Source of the DNA: a virus
Strand: one strand, 5' to 3'
Virus record (IMG/VR): IMGVR_UViG_3300029267_003210
Coordinates: 1 to 23,424 of that record
Length of the DNA stretch: 23,424 bases
Under the pieces are notes generated by a model. It did not search any database. It was not told where the DNA came from and saw nothing but the letters and a program-made list of their open reading frames with translations. The translations under genes were made by a program, and so were the position numbers. This document shows positions 14,207 through 22,299 of this stretch, one piece after another. How positions within the stretch are numbered: position 1 is the first letter of the stretch; every line of letters starts with the position of its first letter.

Positions 14207-15097
14207 ATGAATGAATATACGGTGTACGCGGCGAAGTTGTGCGATACTCTTATCAGTGGGGCGACCGACGATCAGGCGCTGCAGTCGAACCTGGCCAAGC
14301 TGATCATCAAGGGGGACGGTTCGCCTTATCCAAACTATATCGCGCCGATGTCGGCCCAGCCCCTGATCCTGTTCGGCACTACCAGTATCAAGCAGTTGCT
14401 GGATGCGATTGGGGTTTTGGGCTCAACCATTACGGGTAGTCCGTGCGTGTTCTTTTGTCAGAAGTTGTCGGAGCTGGGCCGGTCGAGCGGTTCAGACCAT
14501 TTATCGATGAGCGTCGCGGCGGGAGCGGTCATTCCTATCTCACTCAACGCCCAACAGGACGAACAGGGCGGGGCGCGAATGATCGCCCATTGTGTGCCGG
14601 CCTGGGACGGCACGAATAATCCGATAGTGACGGCGTTGGCCGCGCTGAGTGGCACACCGAGCGTGGGCCAGGCGTATACGGTGGGGCCGCTGATGATCAA
14701 TGGGACGAAAGTCGGCGGGGAGCAGTCGCTGCGGGTGGAGTGGAACATCAATCTCCGCCGGCCGGCCAGCGCGGGCGAGGCGTGGAGCCGCAATGTGTTT
14801 CTGCTCGATATGGACCCGGTGATTACGTACACGACAACTGAAGTGACACTCCTGAACACACTGGGGCCGAACGGCATCGTGGCGGGGGCCAATACGGCGG
14901 CATATCTGCAGAAGCTCGACCCGACGTTGGCCAGTGGCCGGGACCCGACGACGGCGATCGCCATCGCGGCACAGGGGCACGCGGAGTGGACGACCGTCAG
15001 CGGTACGCCGCAAATGGCGGAAGTGGTGATCACGCCGAAAAAGGTCGGCGAAAATGCGATCATGACGGTCAATACGGCGACGAGTTTGCCGGAGTGA
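14207..15097 (+). CDS. Putative major tail protein (tail tube)
   Basis: This 296-aa largely beta protein lies between the tail completion gene and the tail-assembly chaperone, where lambda-type phages encode the tube subunit. Visible stretches include LSMSVAAGAVIPISLNAQQD, VGQAYTVGPLMINGTKVGG, LRVEWNINLRR and a C-terminal strand set (AEVVITPKKVGENAIMTVNT). No diagnostic motif is recognised, so the call is positional plus composition. The ATG at 14207 has GAGGG seven bases upstream; the GTG at 14204 is the alternative. As a tube protein it would be one of the most abundant virion proteins. Confidence 0.55.
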   Translation: MNEYTVYAAKLCDTLISGATDDQALQSNLAKLIIKGDGSPYPNYIAPMSAQPLILFGTTSIKQLLDAIGVLGSTITGSPCVFFCQKLSELGRSSGSDHLSMSVAAGAVIPISLNAQQDEQGGARMIAHCVPAWDGTNNPIVTALAALSGTPSVGQAYTVGPLMINGTKVGGEQSLRVEWNINLRRPASAGEAWSRNVFLLDMDPVITYTTTEVTLLNTLGPNGIVAGANTAAYLQKLDPTLASGRDPTTAIAIAAQGHAEWTTVSGTPQMAEVVITPKKVGENAIMTVNTATSLPE

Positions 15098-15114
15098 GGT
15101 GAACCACGAAGTGT

Positions 15115-15194
15115 TCAGAATCTTGTTCATCTTGTAAATCATGTCGATTTCCCGAGTCTTTTTAATTAGACAGGATTAACAAGATTAACAAGAT
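15115..15194. repeat. Composite hairpin repeat, copy 6
   Basis: The left arm 15120-15145 and right arm 15169-15194 (26 nt each) pair at 23 of 26 positions around a loop with CGATTTCCCGAG-TCTTTTT. The right arm is identical base for base to those of copies 8 and 9, and the left arm to that of copy 8. It fills the gap between tail tube and chaperone genes and ends 28 bases before the chaperone ATG. Confidence 0.88.
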
Positions 15195-15221
15195 GGGCAA
15201 GGCGAAGGTAAGGGTTGAATT

Positions 15222-15965
15222 ATGGGGCCGTTGTATTTTGTTGAAGGCATGACCGAGTCGGCCGAAATCGAAGCGACGATCGAGCGGCTGGGGTTGAGTT
15301 ATGCGTTTGTGTCGGGCTTTTCACCAAACCCCATTACTCATGGGCCGAGTGGTAAGCCGGGCTGTGTGCTGGCGGCGGGAGTGGAGGCGCATGGCGCTGA
15401 AGCGCCGTTCGGGGCGTATGTGCCGGACACGCAAGAGTGGCATGAAGCGCCGGGCAAGGGTTTCTGGGTCGGCTGGGACAACAGCCGACCACCGCGCCCG
15501 GTGGATCTGCAGCGGCGCGAAATACTGGAAGGGCGAAACGTAAAAATGGGTGACGGCCAGTTATGGCACGTGCCTACGGCCAGGCTGTGGCCGACCGGGG
15601 AATCGGCGTTTGAACAGCGGATGATCCTGCAGGCGGACGGTACGTGGGCCAAGAAACCACTGGATAAGTATGCGAAGCTGTGCGAGATCGCCGAACGCTT
15701 GGACGCCATACGGGAAAAGGAAACAGTTGAGTTTGACGAATCTGACGCGGTGTCGATGGCGGTGAATATCCTGGCCGTCAATTATCGAGTCGGCCCGGTC
15801 GAGGCGCACGTGTTGGGTCTATTGACCACGACTGAAGGCGGGACCGTGGTGCGATTGTTCAACGTGTTTATGGGATTTCCACAGTTGGGAGAGATGCTGG
15901 CGGCGATGGAAGAGGCATCAAAAAAAAACGACCCTGCCGGCATATTGGCTGGCAGCGGTTTGTGA
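15222..15965 (+). CDS. Tail-assembly chaperone, G-like (zero-frame product)
   Basis: This 247-aa protein sits between the putative tail tube and the tape measure genes and ends in a frameshift signal, the arrangement of lambda gpG. Its sequence has a mixed N-terminus (EATIERLGLSYAFVSGF), a Trp-rich middle (GKGFWVGWDNSRPPRPVDLQ) and a helical C-terminus (DESDAVSMAVNILAVNYRVG, then VRLFNVFMGFPQLGEMLAAM, then EEASKKNDPAG). It is longer than lambda gpG (about 140 aa), so the N-terminal half may be an extra domain. AAGGG precedes the ATG at about seven bases. Most ribosomes should stop at the TGA 15963-15965; some shift at 15920-15929 to make a longer G-T fusion. Confidence 0.6.
   Translation: MGPLYFVEGMTESAEIEATIERLGLSYAFVSGFSPNPITHGPSGKPGCVLAAGVEAHGAEAPFGAYVPDTQEWHEAPGKGFWVGWDNSRPPRPVDLQRREILEGRNVKMGDGQLWHVPTARLWPTGESAFEQRMILQADGTWAKKPLDKYAKLCEIAERLDAIREKETVEFDESDAVSMAVNILAVNYRVGPVEAHVLGLLTTTEGGTVVRLFNVFMGFPQLGEMLAAMEEASKKNDPAGILAGSGL
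15920..15955 (+). promoter_or_regulatory. Programmed -1 ribosomal frameshift site
   Basis: Nine As (15920-15928) followed by C give two overlapping slippery heptamers in the correct phase: A-AAA-AAA (15920-15926) and A-AAA-AAC (15923-15929). After a 7- or 4-nt spacer comes a stem-loop: CTGCCGGC (15934-15941) pairs with GCTGGCAG (15948-15955) in 8 bp, one G-U, around a 6-nt loop. After a -1 shift the frame stays open to 16066. Position, phase, spacer and structure all fit the lambda G-GT mechanism. Confidence 0.8.
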
Positions 15966-16066
15966 TGTGGGAGCGGGGGCTGGCCCCGAAATTTCGGCCG
16001 ACGTGGGCCCAGCGACAATTGTTGACCGATCGGGCGTGGAAAGAGAATGAGAGAAAGACGTGGTAA
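15926..16066 (+). CDS. T-like extension of the tail-assembly chaperone (-1 frame)
   Basis: In the -1 frame there is no stop from the A-run to TAA 16064-16066, adding 46 codons (K, RPCRHIGWQRFVMWERGLAP, KFRPTWAQRQLLTDRAWKEN, ERKTW) to about 235 residues of the zero-frame protein, for a total near 281 aa. The extension is rich in Trp and Arg. It also contains an ATG at 15965 that overlaps the zero-frame stop as TGATG, so a 33-aa peptide could be made by restart instead. In lambda, gpGT binds the tape measure and recruits tube subunits; I infer the same job here. The extension is short compared with lambda T. Confidence 0.65.
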   Translation, partial: KRPCRHIGWQRFVMWERGLAPKFRPTWAQRQLLTDRAWKENERKTW

Positions 16067-16102
16067 GACTAAAGGGGAAAGTCAGGAATAGAAACGGTGG
16101 GT

Positions 16103-16183
16103 TCAGTATCTTGTTCATCTTGTTAATCATGTCGATTTTTACGGGCCTTTTTGAATGGACAGGATTAACAAGATTGACAAGAT
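16103..16183. repeat. Composite hairpin repeat, copy 7
   Basis: The left arm 16108-16133 and right arm 16158-16183 pair at 23 of 26 positions (one further G-U) around a loop with TTTTTACGGGCCTTTTTG. It lies between the chaperone extension and the 16229 gene, ending about 45 bases before that ATG. Confidence 0.87.
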
Positions 16184-16228
16184 GAAATAAAGAAAAGGAA
16201 AAGCCGGAACTAACGAAAGGGTGAATCG

Positions 16229-16888
16229 ATGGCGGAAATACTGGTGATTATGGCGTTGTTGTTGGTGGCGGGTTTGTTTCTAAGCGCGACGGGAACGTTG
16301 AGCAGCACGCTACAGGTGGCGGGGCTGACGATCACATCGAGCGTTGAGCGATCGGCCGAAGGGGTGATCGGCCAGGAGGTGTCGCTGCCGGCGGGTAAGG
16401 CGGGAACGCTGACGACGCGGACGGACGATGACACGGGGGTGGCGACGCTATCGGAAGGTCACGGTATCGCCGACAGTGATTATGTGGACGTCTACTGGGC
16501 CGGCGGCGTGCGCTACGGCATGGATGTGACTAGTGTGGACGGGACTGCGGTCAGTATCGACCTGGGCTCGGGTGACAATTTGCCGACGCAGGATAGCGCG
16601 ATTGTGGTAACGGCCCGGGTGGAGATCGATGTTGACTTCGACGGCGACCTGGTCGAGCTGATTGGCGTGGGCTCGAACAAGCGGGCCCACGTCGAGTTTC
16701 AGGAGTCCGACGGCACGGAGATCATGGCCCAGGAAATTCCCGCGGGCGAGGGATGGAGCTGGGCGGCGGATCAGGGGGTGGCCAATCCGCTGACGGGCAA
16801 TCCGGTGGGTAAGGTGCAGGCCAGTTGCGGCGATAGTGCCAGTGCGGCGGCGTTGAAGATCGGCGTGGTCTACGATTCGGTTTCGTAA
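16229..16888 (+). CDS. Beta-rich protein with N-terminal membrane segment, tail module
   Basis: This 219-aa protein begins with a hydrophobic segment (ILVIMALLLVAGLFLSATG, 4-22), either a membrane anchor or an uncleaved signal; there is no clear cleavage site. The rest is beta-rich: TLTTRTDDDTGVATLSEGHG, DYVDVYWAGGVRYGMDVTSV, then a C-terminal EIPAGEGWSW…PVGKVQAS part resembling the end of the decoration protein. The function is unknown. Between chaperone and tape measure a tail or capsid-surface protein would be expected, which makes the membrane segment odd. AAGGGTG precedes the ATG. Repeats bracket the gene on both sides, so it may be an independently acquired unit. Confidence 0.5.
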   Translation: MAEILVIMALLLVAGLFLSATGTLSSTLQVAGLTITSSVERSAEGVIGQEVSLPAGKAGTLTTRTDDDTGVATLSEGHGIADSDYVDVYWAGGVRYGMDVTSVDGTAVSIDLGSGDNLPTQDSAIVVTARVEIDVDFDGDLVELIGVGSNKRAHVEFQESDGTEIMAQEIPAGEGWSWAADQGVANPLTGNPVGKVQASCGDSASAAALKIGVVYDSVS

Positions 16889-16906
16889 ACAGGGTCGTGG
16901 ATCGTT

Positions 16907-17044
16907 TTTTTGAATGGACATGATTAACAGGATGGAACGGATTTAAGATTGCAAATTTGAGATTTCAGAATCTTGTTCATCTTGTAAATCATGTCCGTGC
17001 TTCTTTGGTTTTTGAATAGACAGGATTAACAAGATTAACAAGAT
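16907..17044. repeat. Composite hairpin repeat, copy 8 (right arm, tract, left arm, right arm)
   Basis: A partial right arm (16912-16933) is followed by an AT-rich tract (GGATTTAAGATTGCAAATTT…), then the left arm 16970-16995 and a full right arm 17019-17044. The last two pair at 23 of 26 and are identical to the arms of copy 6. It ends about 20 bases before the tape measure ATG. Confidence 0.88.
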
Positions 17045-17064
17045 GAGATGAGTGGGAAGATTTC

Positions 17065-18969
17065 ATGGCCTCGCCGGTGATATTTCGATTAGAGGGCAAA
17101 GACGCGGGGGCGGTGCGGGCGTTTCTGCGCCTGACGGACGCGGAGAAGAAGGCGGAGCTGGCGGCCAAGAAAGTCGGTCGGGCGGCGCAGCGGTCCAAAA
17201 AGCACCTCAAAGAAACCGCTGACCAGGGGACTGGTGTTGACAAAGCCCTCGACGGAGCGGCGAAGTCGGCGAAGGGCCTGATTGCAGGGTTTGCAGGGCT
17301 CTCGACGGTGGTCGGTTTGTGGAGGAGCTGGGCGGATCACGCTGAGCGCGTTCGAAATGCGCAGATTACCGTTTCCGACGCTGGTATTCAATTGCTTTCG
17401 GAATCAAGGGCAATTGCTGAGCAGCGAGGTCTAAAGGGTACGGCCGGCTTGTTTCAGGCAGCTACGGATGATTATGTGGCGGCCCAAAAGGGCGGGATTC
17501 CTATCGCTATTGCACGCGAGACACGTCATTCCTCACTAAGTCAGATTCAGGCCAAAGAAGATGCTACGAAACTGCTTATTGCCGATGAACTGATTAAGTC
17601 GCTTGGCAAGGGGGCGATAGAAAAAGATGAGGCTGCTGCCCTTGTTGAACTTATGATGAATTTACAGGTTAAGGCGACAGCTGAGGTAAAAGAGGCGTTG
17701 CGGGTGATACAAGGTAGCATGCTTGGCTCTGCGGAGAAAGGGCCTGGCCTGTTTGCTAAATCCATAGTTAAGGGTGGTGGAGAGCTTTTGTCGCTTGGTG
17801 CAACCCTCAAAGAAGTTGCAGGATTGAGTGCGCAAGGGCGCACGCAAGCTGCTGGGAGTATGGAACTCGGGTCGCAATTAGCTGCACAAGTTACGAGGAT
17901 CGTAAAAGGCGAGCCGGAAGCACATAAGATCATACGTAAGCAACTTGGCTTACGTAGTCTTGATGATGTTCTTGACTTGAGACCTATCGAGCGTGTTGAT
18001 GCGTTTGAGCAAGCTGTGATAAGGGCACGAAAAGAGAAAGGTCAGCGTGGCGTAGAAGAGCTATTAAAGCTATTTGCTCCCAGACAGCGATCGCAAATGA
18101 TACGATTCTTTTCTCCGGCCGCGATTGAAGGGAAGCGAGCTGCTCTTCAGAGAATGGAAACCTTCTCTTTGAAGAATTTAGAGGCAGAACAAGCAGCATA
18201 CCAAGAAACTGTTGTCGCGGAGGCTCAGCGGACGGAAAACAAGATCGCATACGATCAAGCAAAACATATCGTAGAAAACCCGCCACAATTCTGGCAGGCT
18301 CAACTGACCAAGTTAGCAGACGATCTCAAGAAAAGGTCCGAGGCGGCCCATACAGCGCCGTGGCTGATGGACATCCTCAAACCGGAATGGACGGGGCAGG
18401 ATGCGTATGATCGCGAGGCACTGGTGCAACTGCAACAGCTTGGGCTCGTGTCAAAAGAAAAGCTATACGGGGGGGGAGACTGGAGTCGGGTTCTAAGCCA
18501 GCGACTCAAAGAAATCGGGTACAATCGTCCAGCGCCCCTCCTCAAGAAACAACAGTTGGATGTTGGGGAGCTAAGGCAACTGAGGAAAATGCTGACGCTT
18601 CAGATCGAGGACATCAAGGAGAGCTATGGCCGGGCCGACCAGCGGGCGAAGCTGATTAAAGAGAAGCGGAGACATATCGCCGAACTCGATGAGCTGTTGA
18701 ACCGGCAAGGCGGACCCGGGGGGCTGGTACCCGAGACTGGATCGCCAGTGACTGGGCAGCCAGCGGTGTTACCGGCTGCCCCGCGAGGGGCGGGACCTGG
18801 ATCGCCAGGCATTCCATCGGCGCCGGTACCGGAAGCGGGGCCGGTGGCGCAAGCGGGTACGCCGGTGACATATCATTATCACCATTATGGCGATCAGTTT
18901 TATTTAGGTGATCGTGGGGATCTGACCGAGCCGGGCCGCGGCGCGCCGGACCAGGGGTTTTTTAGCTGA
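17065..18969 (+). CDS. Tail tape measure protein
   Basis: This 634-aa protein is the longest in the tail block apart from the tip protein, lies after the chaperone pair, and is mostly alpha-helical: N-terminal coils (1-60, AEKKAELAAKKVGRAAQRSK), a hydrophobic patch (LIAGFAGLSTVVGLW, about 72-86), long helices to ~550, then a Pro/Gly-rich linker (QGGPGGLVPETGSPVTGQPA) and a His/Tyr-rich YHYHHYGDQFYLGD end. By the usual 1.5 Å per residue it would set a tail of roughly 95 nm. The middle of the gene is visibly lower in GC than both ends, suggesting mosaic origin. GGGAAG precedes the ATG. Confidence 0.75.
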   Translation: MASPVIFRLEGKDAGAVRAFLRLTDAEKKAELAAKKVGRAAQRSKKHLKETADQGTGVDKALDGAAKSAKGLIAGFAGLSTVVGLWRSWADHAERVRNAQITVSDAGIQLLSESRAIAEQRGLKGTAGLFQAATDDYVAAQKGGIPIAIARETRHSSLSQIQAKEDATKLLIADELIKSLGKGAIEKDEAAALVELMMNLQVKATAEVKEALRVIQGSMLGSAEKGPGLFAKSIVKGGGELLSLGATLKEVAGLSAQGRTQAAGSMELGSQLAAQVTRIVKGEPEAHKIIRKQLGLRSLDDVLDLRPIERVDAFEQAVIRARKEKGQRGVEELLKLFAPRQRSQMIRFFSPAAIEGKRAALQRMETFSLKNLEAEQAAYQETVVAEAQRTENKIAYDQAKHIVENPPQFWQAQLTKLADDLKKRSEAAHTAPWLMDILKPEWTGQDAYDREALVQLQQLGLVSKEKLYGGGDWSRVLSQRLKEIGYNRPAPLLKKQQLDVGELRQLRKMLTLQIEDIKESYGRADQRAKLIKEKRRHIAELDELLNRQGGPGGLVPETGSPVTGQPAVLPAAPRGAGPGSPGIPSAPVPEAGPVAQAGTPVTYHYHHYGDQFYLGDRGDLTEPGRGAPDQGFFS

Positions 18970-18980
18970 GTGTATAACAT

Positions 18981-19406
18981 ATGGCGTTTGATGCTCCTAC
19001 GTTTGCAGGCATTGATTTCGGGTTCGCCAATACCGCCTCCGATGCGTTTATGAGTATCTGTCGGGGAGTTTATCCCGGGGCGGCCCGGCAACGCAAACAG
19101 GTCATCATGTTTTCCGGCGCGGACGGGGCCTGGGTCAAGGGCCTGGGGCTGGGGCCGAGGCAGGTGGGGTGGAGGATCCTCAGTTTTTTCAAGACGTGTG
19201 CGGCCCAGATCGCATTGGAACGGGCGTGGAACGAAAAACTAGCCTTTCTGGCCTGGACGATGACGTTTCACGGGCGATCTTACGATCAGGTTAAATTGTC
19301 TGAATGGATGCCGGTAGGTGAAGTCTTGCCGTGCATGCAGACGTGGTCGTTCGGTCAGGAGTACCTGCTACTGTTCGACGTGCTGAATTGGTCGGGGCAG
19401 GAGTGA
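18981..19406 (+). CDS. Minor tail protein of unknown family
   Basis: This 141-aa protein starts 12 bases after the tape measure gene and precedes the large tip protein, where lambda encodes its M and L minor tail proteins. It is rich in Trp and Phe (VGWRILSFFKTCAAQIALER, then AWNEKLAFLAWTMTFHGRSY) and ends in a strand-rich LPCMQTWSFGQEYLLLFDVL. I infer a distal-tail or hub-adaptor role from location. No motif is recognised. The Shine-Dalgarno is weak (GAGTG), consistent with coupling to the gene before. Confidence 0.5.
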   Translation: MAFDAPTFAGIDFGFANTASDAFMSICRGVYPGAARQRKQVIMFSGADGAWVKGLGLGPRQVGWRILSFFKTCAAQIALERAWNEKLAFLAWTMTFHGRSYDQVKLSEWMPVGEVLPCMQTWSFGQEYLLLFDVLNWSGQE

Positions 19407-19407
19407 G

Positions 19408-19517
19408 AAATGGACAGGATGAAATGGATTTAAGATTTCAGAATCCTGTCAATCTTGTAAATCATGTCGATTTTCCAAGGCTTTTTGAATGGACAGGATT
19501 AACAAGATTAACAAGAT
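19408..19517. repeat. Composite hairpin repeat, copy 9
   Basis: A short right-arm remnant (AAATGGACAGGATGA, 19408-19422) is followed by an AT-rich tract (GGATTTAAGATTTCAGAAT), left arm 19443-19468, a loop with TTTTCCAAGGCTTTTTG, and right arm 19492-19517, the latter identical to those of copies 6 and 8. It fills the gap between the minor tail gene and the tip gene. Confidence 0.88.
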
Positions 19518-19549
19518 GAATTGAGTTTTGGATTTCAGAGCTGGTGATT

Positions 19550-21880
19550 ATGACTTTGGCGTTGAGCTATCCTGACGATCCGGTGATGCATGTGGCCCGC
19601 GACTTGCGGGTGGCACTGGCGTCGTCTTCGGACCCGGTGCCGGAGTGGGATTTTGACTGGTCGGAAAAAGACCTGGGCTACCGGATCGGCGTGGAGTCGG
19701 TCCAGTTGGGGGTCAACCGGGAGTTTGGGCGGGCCCGACTGGTGGTCAATCCGGCGGGTGAAAGTGTGGCCGGCGATGAAATCATGCCCGAATTGGAAAT
19801 GAGTGATATACCCGAGCTGGTCGATCCGGCCCAGCGGATCGTGATTTATGCGGAGCGGATGAATTCCGCCACCGGCGACGGGGCGGCCAGTCGATCGTTT
19901 CTGTTTGATGGGTTCATGCCCGCCCCGCATCTGCAATTCACGGAAACCGAGGAACGGCCGGAGATACTGGCTACGTCACTGTTGGAGCGGGTAGACGCCC
20001 AGCGCGATGCGATCGTCAACGGTCGGATGATGGCGTTTGCGCAAGGGGGCAACGACGTAGTGCGTTGCGTGCCGAGTTCGCCGTGCGCGTTCAACTTCAA
20101 GGGCAAGCCCAACCGCCATCCGGAATTGCAAGCGGTAACCGTTGGTACGCAAGATTATGAAAACGTGCCCGCCTTCACGTGGGATGGGAACCCGGAGGCG
20201 AAATACTGGCGGCTGGCGGACGTGCTGGCCTATCTGCTGGTGTTTCATTTCAATCCGGCGGCCGAACAAGTGGGGATTGCAGATGCCAATGGAGCGGCCC
20301 GGGTTGAAGCCGAGGTGATCCTGAATCGTGAGCCGCAACTATTGAGTGACCCCAATAATGTGACCTGGCAACAGGTTATCGCCACAAAGTGTCCGGAGCT
20401 GGCGGTCCGCGGGCCGGTGGTAGCTAAGGGGTTGTTGCCATGGTGTAAGGCGGCGGGGGCGCGAATGATGCAGGTGACGCTTAACAACGGGGGCCAGCCG
20501 GCGACGAAGCTGGTGTTCTGGCTGCGCGGTGAGGGGGGGGCGTTTGCCGCCTGTGGCGGGCCTACCTCGGAAAGAGAAATCGAAACCGCGGCGGAACATA
20601 CGCAAGTGGAACCACGCTCGATGATGTTACCCAAGACGGGGGCACGACAGAAAGACGTTGACAAAGCCGAAGCGCAGCGGGGGGAGGTAGTCTTCGACGC
20701 GGGCCAGGTTGTGACGCGGGCCGTGGTGCGGGGCGACCCGGTAGTGTACGAGGTGACGGTGGGGAGGGGTTGCGCGGTTACGCCGGCGGATGTGTTTCGC
20801 CCGGCCTGGGCGCCGGATGCGATGTTCGGCGACGGCCTGTCGGGCGAAGCACTGGAAGATAAGGTCGCAGACATCAAGCTGGCGACGACCAACGACGCCG
20901 AGGGCGATGCGGCGACGATGTACAACCGCTATGACCGACGGGGGCCCGATCACTACAAGTATTCGCACGTGGGCCGGCGGTGGGCATTGAACGAGGCGGG
21001 CGAATACAACGGGGCGACCTACGGGCGGGCTAACGGCGGAACGACGATCTGGAATTCGGCGTCTTATGGTACGCCGTATGATTTTCACGAGCTTTGCGGG
21101 ATCGACAAACCCGTTGATCCGGAAACCGAGGAAGAAGTTCCGTGGTCGGTAAGACGCCGGGCGGTGATGAGTCTTATTTCTGAGCCGGACGAAGGCAAGG
21201 GTCAGTTGCCGCGGCTGGAGTGCTCGTGGGACGGCGGGGCGCATTGGTACCCTTACCCCGGGAACTATTCATTCGTGGGGTGCGATGAGCCACATGCCGC
21301 CCAGATCGGCGTATTCCTTGCGGATTTCAACCTGGCGGAAATCACCAACAAATCACCGGCAGACGGTGACGAAACGCAGGATCAATCCGTATGGGAGGCG
21401 ATCGTGCGCGGGGCGTTTCGGTTGGCGTTGACCTGCTCGATCCAGTCCGACGAGCGGGTGGAAGGGGAATCTGATGCGGCGGCAGGCTGGGGCGGCTACC
21501 AGCGGCGGGTTGAAATGGACGCGGCTAAGGGCGAGCTGCGCTGTGAAGTGTTGGCCAATAGCCGACTAAAAAATGAACCAGGTTGGTCGTGTGATGAGCG
21601 CGATGATAGTGAAAAGGCCCGTGCTCTGGCCAATGCATACGTGCAAACGTATCAGACGCGATTGATTAGCGGCACGGTGATAATACCGTTCGCGTGTAAT
21701 GACTGGCTGCCGGGTGATCTGTGCTCGGGGATCGAGCCAAGAGGGGTATCGTTCAGGACCACTAAGGGTAAGGGGGGGCGCCGGCCGGAAGTTATACAGA
21801 CGCTGATTCATAATTCGGCGGGCGATCAGAGTACGCATGTGATGCTGGACGATTTGCGCACACAGAAGCGAGGAGTGTGA
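19550..21880 (+). CDS. Large tail tip / baseplate hub protein
   Basis: This 776-aa protein is the largest tail gene downstream of the tape measure, the usual position of the central tip or hub. Beta-rich N-terminus: an early EWDFDWSEKDLGYRIGVESV, then LVVNPAGESVAGDEIMPELE and RIVIYAERMN (hub-like strands); residues 120-250 resemble the second hub domain (LLERVDAQRDAIVNGRMMAF, later KYWRLADVLAYLLVFHFNPA). The C-terminal half includes a Trp-rich LECSWDGGAHWYPYPGNYSF and closes with VIIPFACNDWLPGDLCSGIE, close to the way hub proteins specify a 'position of the last domain'. The family is not proven. ATG 19550 is chosen over GTG 19544. The stop overlaps the GTG at 21877. Confidence 0.6.
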   Translation: MTLALSYPDDPVMHVARDLRVALASSSDPVPEWDFDWSEKDLGYRIGVESVQLGVNREFGRARLVVNPAGESVAGDEIMPELEMSDIPELVDPAQRIVIYAERMNSATGDGAASRSFLFDGFMPAPHLQFTETEERPEILATSLLERVDAQRDAIVNGRMMAFAQGGNDVVRCVPSSPCAFNFKGKPNRHPELQAVTVGTQDYENVPAFTWDGNPEAKYWRLADVLAYLLVFHFNPAAEQVGIADANGAARVEAEVILNREPQLLSDPNNVTWQQVIATKCPELAVRGPVVAKGLLPWCKAAGARMMQVTLNNGGQPATKLVFWLRGEGGAFAACGGPTSEREIETAAEHTQVEPRSMMLPKTGARQKDVDKAEAQRGEVVFDAGQVVTRAVVRGDPVVYEVTVGRGCAVTPADVFRPAWAPDAMFGDGLSGEALEDKVADIKLATTNDAEGDAATMYNRYDRRGPDHYKYSHVGRRWALNEAGEYNGATYGRANGGTTIWNSASYGTPYDFHELCGIDKPVDPETEEEVPWSVRRRAVMSLISEPDEGKGQLPRLECSWDGGAHWYPYPGNYSFVGCDEPHAAQIGVFLADFNLAEITNKSPADGDETQDQSVWEAIVRGAFRLALTCSIQSDERVEGESDAAAGWGGYQRRVEMDAAKGELRCEVLANSRLKNEPGWSCDERDDSEKARALANAYVQTYQTRLISGTVIIPFACNDWLPGDLCSGIEPRGVSFRTTKGKGGRRPEVIQTLIHNSAGDQSTHVMLDDLRTQKRGV

Positions 21881-21885
21881 TTGCG

Positions 21886-22299
21886 ATGCTGACGTTGGTT
21901 GCGGGTCTCGATGCGTGTGAGTGCGACGATGCGGCGGACCGCTGTAACGTGTACACCAACGTTGACAGCGCCGGCAATGCCGGCGGCGATGTGGAAAGCG
22001 AACCGATCAACCGCCGCCCGGTGCGGTTGTTCCCGGGCCTGGATCCGGCGGAGGAGCCGGACGCGGAAGATGATCTGGATGTGCGGGTCGAGGTGGGGCC
22101 GGTCCATTTTGGCCGGGTCAAAGTAGCAGTAGTGGCGGTGGATCAGTACGGCAATGAGCAGGTGGGAGAGATGGCAGTTACTGAGCGGACGGTGAATTCG
22201 ACGCCGACGCCGGCGAAGCGTTTTACGCGAGGTGACTTCGATGGCGAAACGGGGCAGCAGTGGTTTACGTTTGCGGAAAGTCCGCAACTGGCGAATTGA
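21886..22299 (+). CDS. Small acidic distal tail protein
   Basis: This 137-aa acidic protein begins MLTLVAGLDACECDDAADRC and is not recognised. It has a Cys/Asp-rich N-terminus, an acidic middle (GLDPAEEPDAEDDLDVRVEV), then a strand region (GPVHFGRVKVAVVAVDQYGN) that looks like a small Ig-like or fibronectin-like beta sheet. It follows the tip gene by five bases, with AGGAG ten bases before the ATG. A perfect 7-bp hairpin (TTGCGGA-AAG-TCCGCAA, 22271-22287) lies in its last codons. Position suggests a fibre-associated or tip-associated protein. Confidence 0.5.
   Translation: MLTLVAGLDACECDDAADRCNVYTNVDSAGNAGGDVESEPINRRPVRLFPGLDPAEEPDAEDDLDVRVEVGPVHFGRVKVAVVAVDQYGNEQVGEMAVTERTVNSTPTPAKRFTRGDFDGETGQQWFTFAESPQLAN

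Noticed and set aside
5271-19517. Repeats as a CRISPR array or as phage att sites
   Set aside because: Copies are scattered between genes with no regular unique spacers, they form inverted arms, and no cas or integrase gene is near.
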